Positions 3,571 to 5,510 of a stretch of DNA of 5,510 nt are shown one piece after another. The stretch comes from Chryseobacterium gleum (lineage in GTDB: Bacteria; Bacteroidota; Bacteroidia; Flavobacteriales_D; Crocinitomicaceae), in assembly GCA_943326825.2 (NCBI GenBank), contig CALPUT020000190.1, forward strand, positions 1-5,510, in the 5' to 3' direction. The translations under genes and the position numbers were made by a program. Below the pieces are notes generated by a model, which had not been told where the DNA came from, did not search any database, and saw only the letters and a list, made by a program, of their open reading frames with translations. Each line of letters opens with the position of its first letter. The first letter of the stretch is position 1.

Positions 3571-5510
3571 TTGGCAACAACAAGTAATATATCGACAAGA
3601 ATTAATTTTGCTTCTAGCAAAAATCAATTTGATTATCCAGATTTCTTGGATATTCAAATTAAGTCCTTCCAAGAGTTTTTTCAATTAGAAACAACTCCTG
3701 AGAACAGAGATAGTGAAGGGCTATTTAAAGTATTTTCTGAGAATTTTCCAATTACGGATACAAGAAATCAATTCGTATTAGAGTTCTTAGATTATTTCGT
3801 AGATCCACCACGTTATACTATTGAAGAGTGTATCGATAGAGGGTTAACTTATAGTGTTCCGTTAAAAGCAAAATTAAAGTTGTATTGTACGGATCCAGAA
3901 CATGAGGATTTTGAAACGATTGTTCAAGATGTTTATCTTGGTACAATTCCATACATGACTCCAAAAGGATCTTTTGTTGTAAATGGTGCACAACGTGTTA
4001 TCGTTTCCCAATTACATAGATCTCCAGGTGTTTTCTTTGGTCAAAGCCGTCACGCTAATGGAACTAAATTATATTCAGCACGTGTTATTCCTTTCAAGGG
4101 TTCTTGGATTGAATTCGCTACTGATATTAATAGTGTAATGTATGCTTACATCGATCGTAAGAAAAAATTACCTGTTACAACTTTATTCCGTGCTATAGGT
4201 TACGAAAGTGATAAAGATATTCTTGAAATATTTGGTCTTGCTGACGAAGTCAAGGCAACTAAAGTTAATTTGAAAAAATTAGTTGGACGTAAATTAGCTG
4301 CTCGTGTTTTAAAAACATGGATTGAAGATTTCGTAGATGAAGATACAGGAGAAGTTGTTTCTATTGAAAGAAATGAAGTTCTTTTAGATCGTGAAACAGT
4401 TATCGAAGATTTCCATGTTGATTTAATTGTAGATTCAGGAGTGAAAACTATCATTCTTCATAAAGAAGATGTTAATAGTGCTGATTTCACATTAATTTAC
4501 AATACTTTACAAAAAGATACTTCAAACTCTGAAAAAGAGGCTGTAGAGCATATTTATAGACAGTTACGTAACGCTGAACCACCAGATTATGAAACTGCAA
4601 AAGGAGTTTTTGAAAAATTATTCTTCTCTGATACTCGTTATGATTTAGGTGAAGTAGGTCGTTTCCGTTTGAATAAAAAATTAGGGATCGATATTTCTGA
4701 GCAATCTAGAGTATTGACTAAAAATGATATCATTTTAATCATTAAATATTTGATCGAATTAGTTAATTCGAAAGCAGATGTTGATGATATTGATCACTTA
4801 TCTAATCGTCGTGTTAGAACTGTAGGTGAACAATTATATGCGCAATTCGGTGTTGGTTTAGCTAGAATGGCTAGAACAATTCGTGAGCGTATGAATGTTA
4901 GAGATAATGAGGTTTTTACACCGATCGATTTAATTAATGCGAAGACACTTTCTTCAGTAATTAATTCGTTCTTTGGTACGAATCAGCTATCTCAATTTAT
5001 GGATCAAACCAATCCTCTTTCTGAAGTAACTCACAAGAGAAGACTTTCAGCACTAGGGCCTGGTGGTCTTTCTAGAGAAAGAGCAGGATTCGAGGTACGT
5101 GATGTTCACTATACACATTATGGACGTTTGTGTACAATCGAAACACCAGAGGGACCCAACATTGGTTTGATTTCATCTTTATGTGTATTTGCTAAGGTTA
5201 ATAAATTAGGATTTATCGAAACTCCTTATAGAAGAGTAGATGCTGGTAAAGCTATTTTAACAGAAGAACCAGTTTATTTATCCGCTGAAGAAGAGGATTC
5301 AAAAATTATTGCACAAGCAAATGCTATTATTGATAATGATGGTAATTTCTTAACAGATGTTGTTAAGGCTAGATATGAAGGTGATTTCCCTGTGGTTAAA
5401 CCAGGGAGTTTGCATTTGATGGATGTTGGAGCAAATCAAATTGCTTCGATTGCCGCTTCTTCAATTCCTTTCTTAGAACATGATGATGCCAACCGTGCAT
5501 TGATGGGGTC
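3571..5510 (+). CDS. rpoB: DNA-directed RNA polymerase beta subunit, N-terminal half (3' end outside window)
   Basis: RpoB forms one pincer of the RNA polymerase core, much of the catalytic cleft and the rifampicin pocket. About 646 codons are visible of a protein usually near 1,270 residues in this phylum. Landmarks in order are RINFASSKNQFDYPDFLDIQIKSF at the N-terminus, VSQLHRSPGVFF (about residues 145-156), HLSNRRVRTVGEQL, and the main rifampicin region NQLSQFMDQTNPLSEVTHKRRLSALGPGG (about 471-499). RERAGFEVRDVHYTHYGRLC, IETPEGPNIGLI and LEHDDANRALMG follow at the right edge. Q, D, H, R and S at the main resistance positions (E. coli 513, 516, 526, 529, 531) are unchanged. The usual Pro of CPIETPEG is Thr (residue 522, codon ACA). 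The start is set at TTG, one codon after an in-frame TAG. No ATG occurs between rplL and the conserved N-terminus, and this start gives MATTSNISTRINFAS, like relatives. No frameshift or internal stop was seen. Confidence 0.98.
   Translation, partial: MATTSNISTRINFASSKNQFDYPDFLDIQIKSFQEFFQLETTPENRDSEGLFKVFSENFPITDTRNQFVLEFLDYFVDPPRYTIEECIDRGLTYSVPLKAKLKLYCTDPEHEDFETIVQDVYLGTIPYMTPKGSFVVNGAQRVIVSQLHRSPGVFFGQSRHANGTKLYSARVIPFKGSWIEFATDINSVMYAYIDRKKKLPVTTLFRAIGYESDKDILEIFGLADEVKATKVNLKKLVGRKLAARVLKTWIEDFVDEDTGEVVSIERNEVLLDRETVIEDFHVDLIVDSGVKTIILHKEDVNSADFTLIYNTLQKDTSNSEKEAVEHIYRQLRNAEPPDYETAKGVFEKLFFSDTRYDLGEVGRFRLNKKLGIDISEQSRVLTKNDIILIIKYLIELVNSKADVDDIDHLSNRRVRTVGEQLYAQFGVGLARMARTIRERMNVRDNEVFTPIDLINAKTLSSVINSFFGTNQLSQFMDQTNPLSEVTHKRRLSALGPGGLSRERAGFEVRDVHYTHYGRLCTIETPEGPNIGLISSLCVFAKVNKLGFIETPYRRVDAGKAILTEEPVYLSAEEEDSKIIAQANAIIDNDGNFLTDVVKARYEGDFPVVKPGSLHLMDVGANQIASIAASSIPFLEHDDANRALMG

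Noticed and set aside
3528..3587. 19-codon TTG-initiated frame overlapping the rpoB start, a possible leader peptide
   Set aside because: It has a weak start codon, no ribosome-binding signal and no recognisable sequence. An open frame this short is expected by chance.
4200..4454. 84-codon minus-strand open frame inside rpoB
   Set aside because: The + strand here encodes well-conserved RpoB sequence, and the antisense product is Ser/Thr-rich and low in information.
1..5510. CRISPR arrays, insertion sequences, attachment sites or foreign genes
   Set aside because: I saw no direct-repeat arrays, transposase-like frames, terminal inverted repeats or change in base composition. The tRNA is intact with no duplicated 3' end nearby.

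Overview
This window is a conserved core translation and transcription locus from an AT-rich member of the Bacteroidota. The protein sequences look like Flavobacteriales. The RpoB N-terminus reminds me of Crocinitomicaceae-type sequences, but that is from memory and not a firm placement. Three observations support the phylum call: the gene order tuf - tRNA-Trp - secE - nusG - rplK - rplA - rplJ - rplL - rpoB, AT-rich coding DNA, and seven visible start codons with A-rich leaders and no convincing Shine-Dalgarno sequence.

Layout, all on the + strand. Positions 1-355 hold the C-terminal third of EF-Tu, cut by the window edge. A short intrinsic terminator (381-402) ends only two bases before tRNA-Trp(CCA) at 405-477. 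Then come secE (GTG start) and nusG, 8 nt apart. A 78-nt gap follows that can fold into a long imperfect stem, which I propose as a leader bound by ribosomal protein L1. Next are rplK, rplA, rplJ and rplL, encoding L11, L1, L10 and L7/L12. The first three are nearly contiguous. A strong hairpin with a T-run (3477-3521) separates rplL from rpoB. rpoB starts at a TTG (3571) and runs off the right edge after about 646 codons.

The products work together. EF-Tu delivers aminoacyl-tRNA to the ribosome. L11, L10 and L7/L12 form the GTPase-associated centre and stalk that recruit EF-Tu and other factors, and L1 forms the opposite stalk at the E site. NusG binds the RNA polymerase that contains RpoB and helps couple it to ribosomes. 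SecE is a core subunit of the SecYEG translocon.

I found no mobile element, CRISPR array, foreign gene or undescribed multi-gene system. The points worth a second look are regulatory or small in scale: the candidate L1 leader, the terminator abutting the tRNA, the rplL-rpoB attenuator, the two non-ATG starts, and a proline-to-threonine change in a highly conserved RpoB segment.
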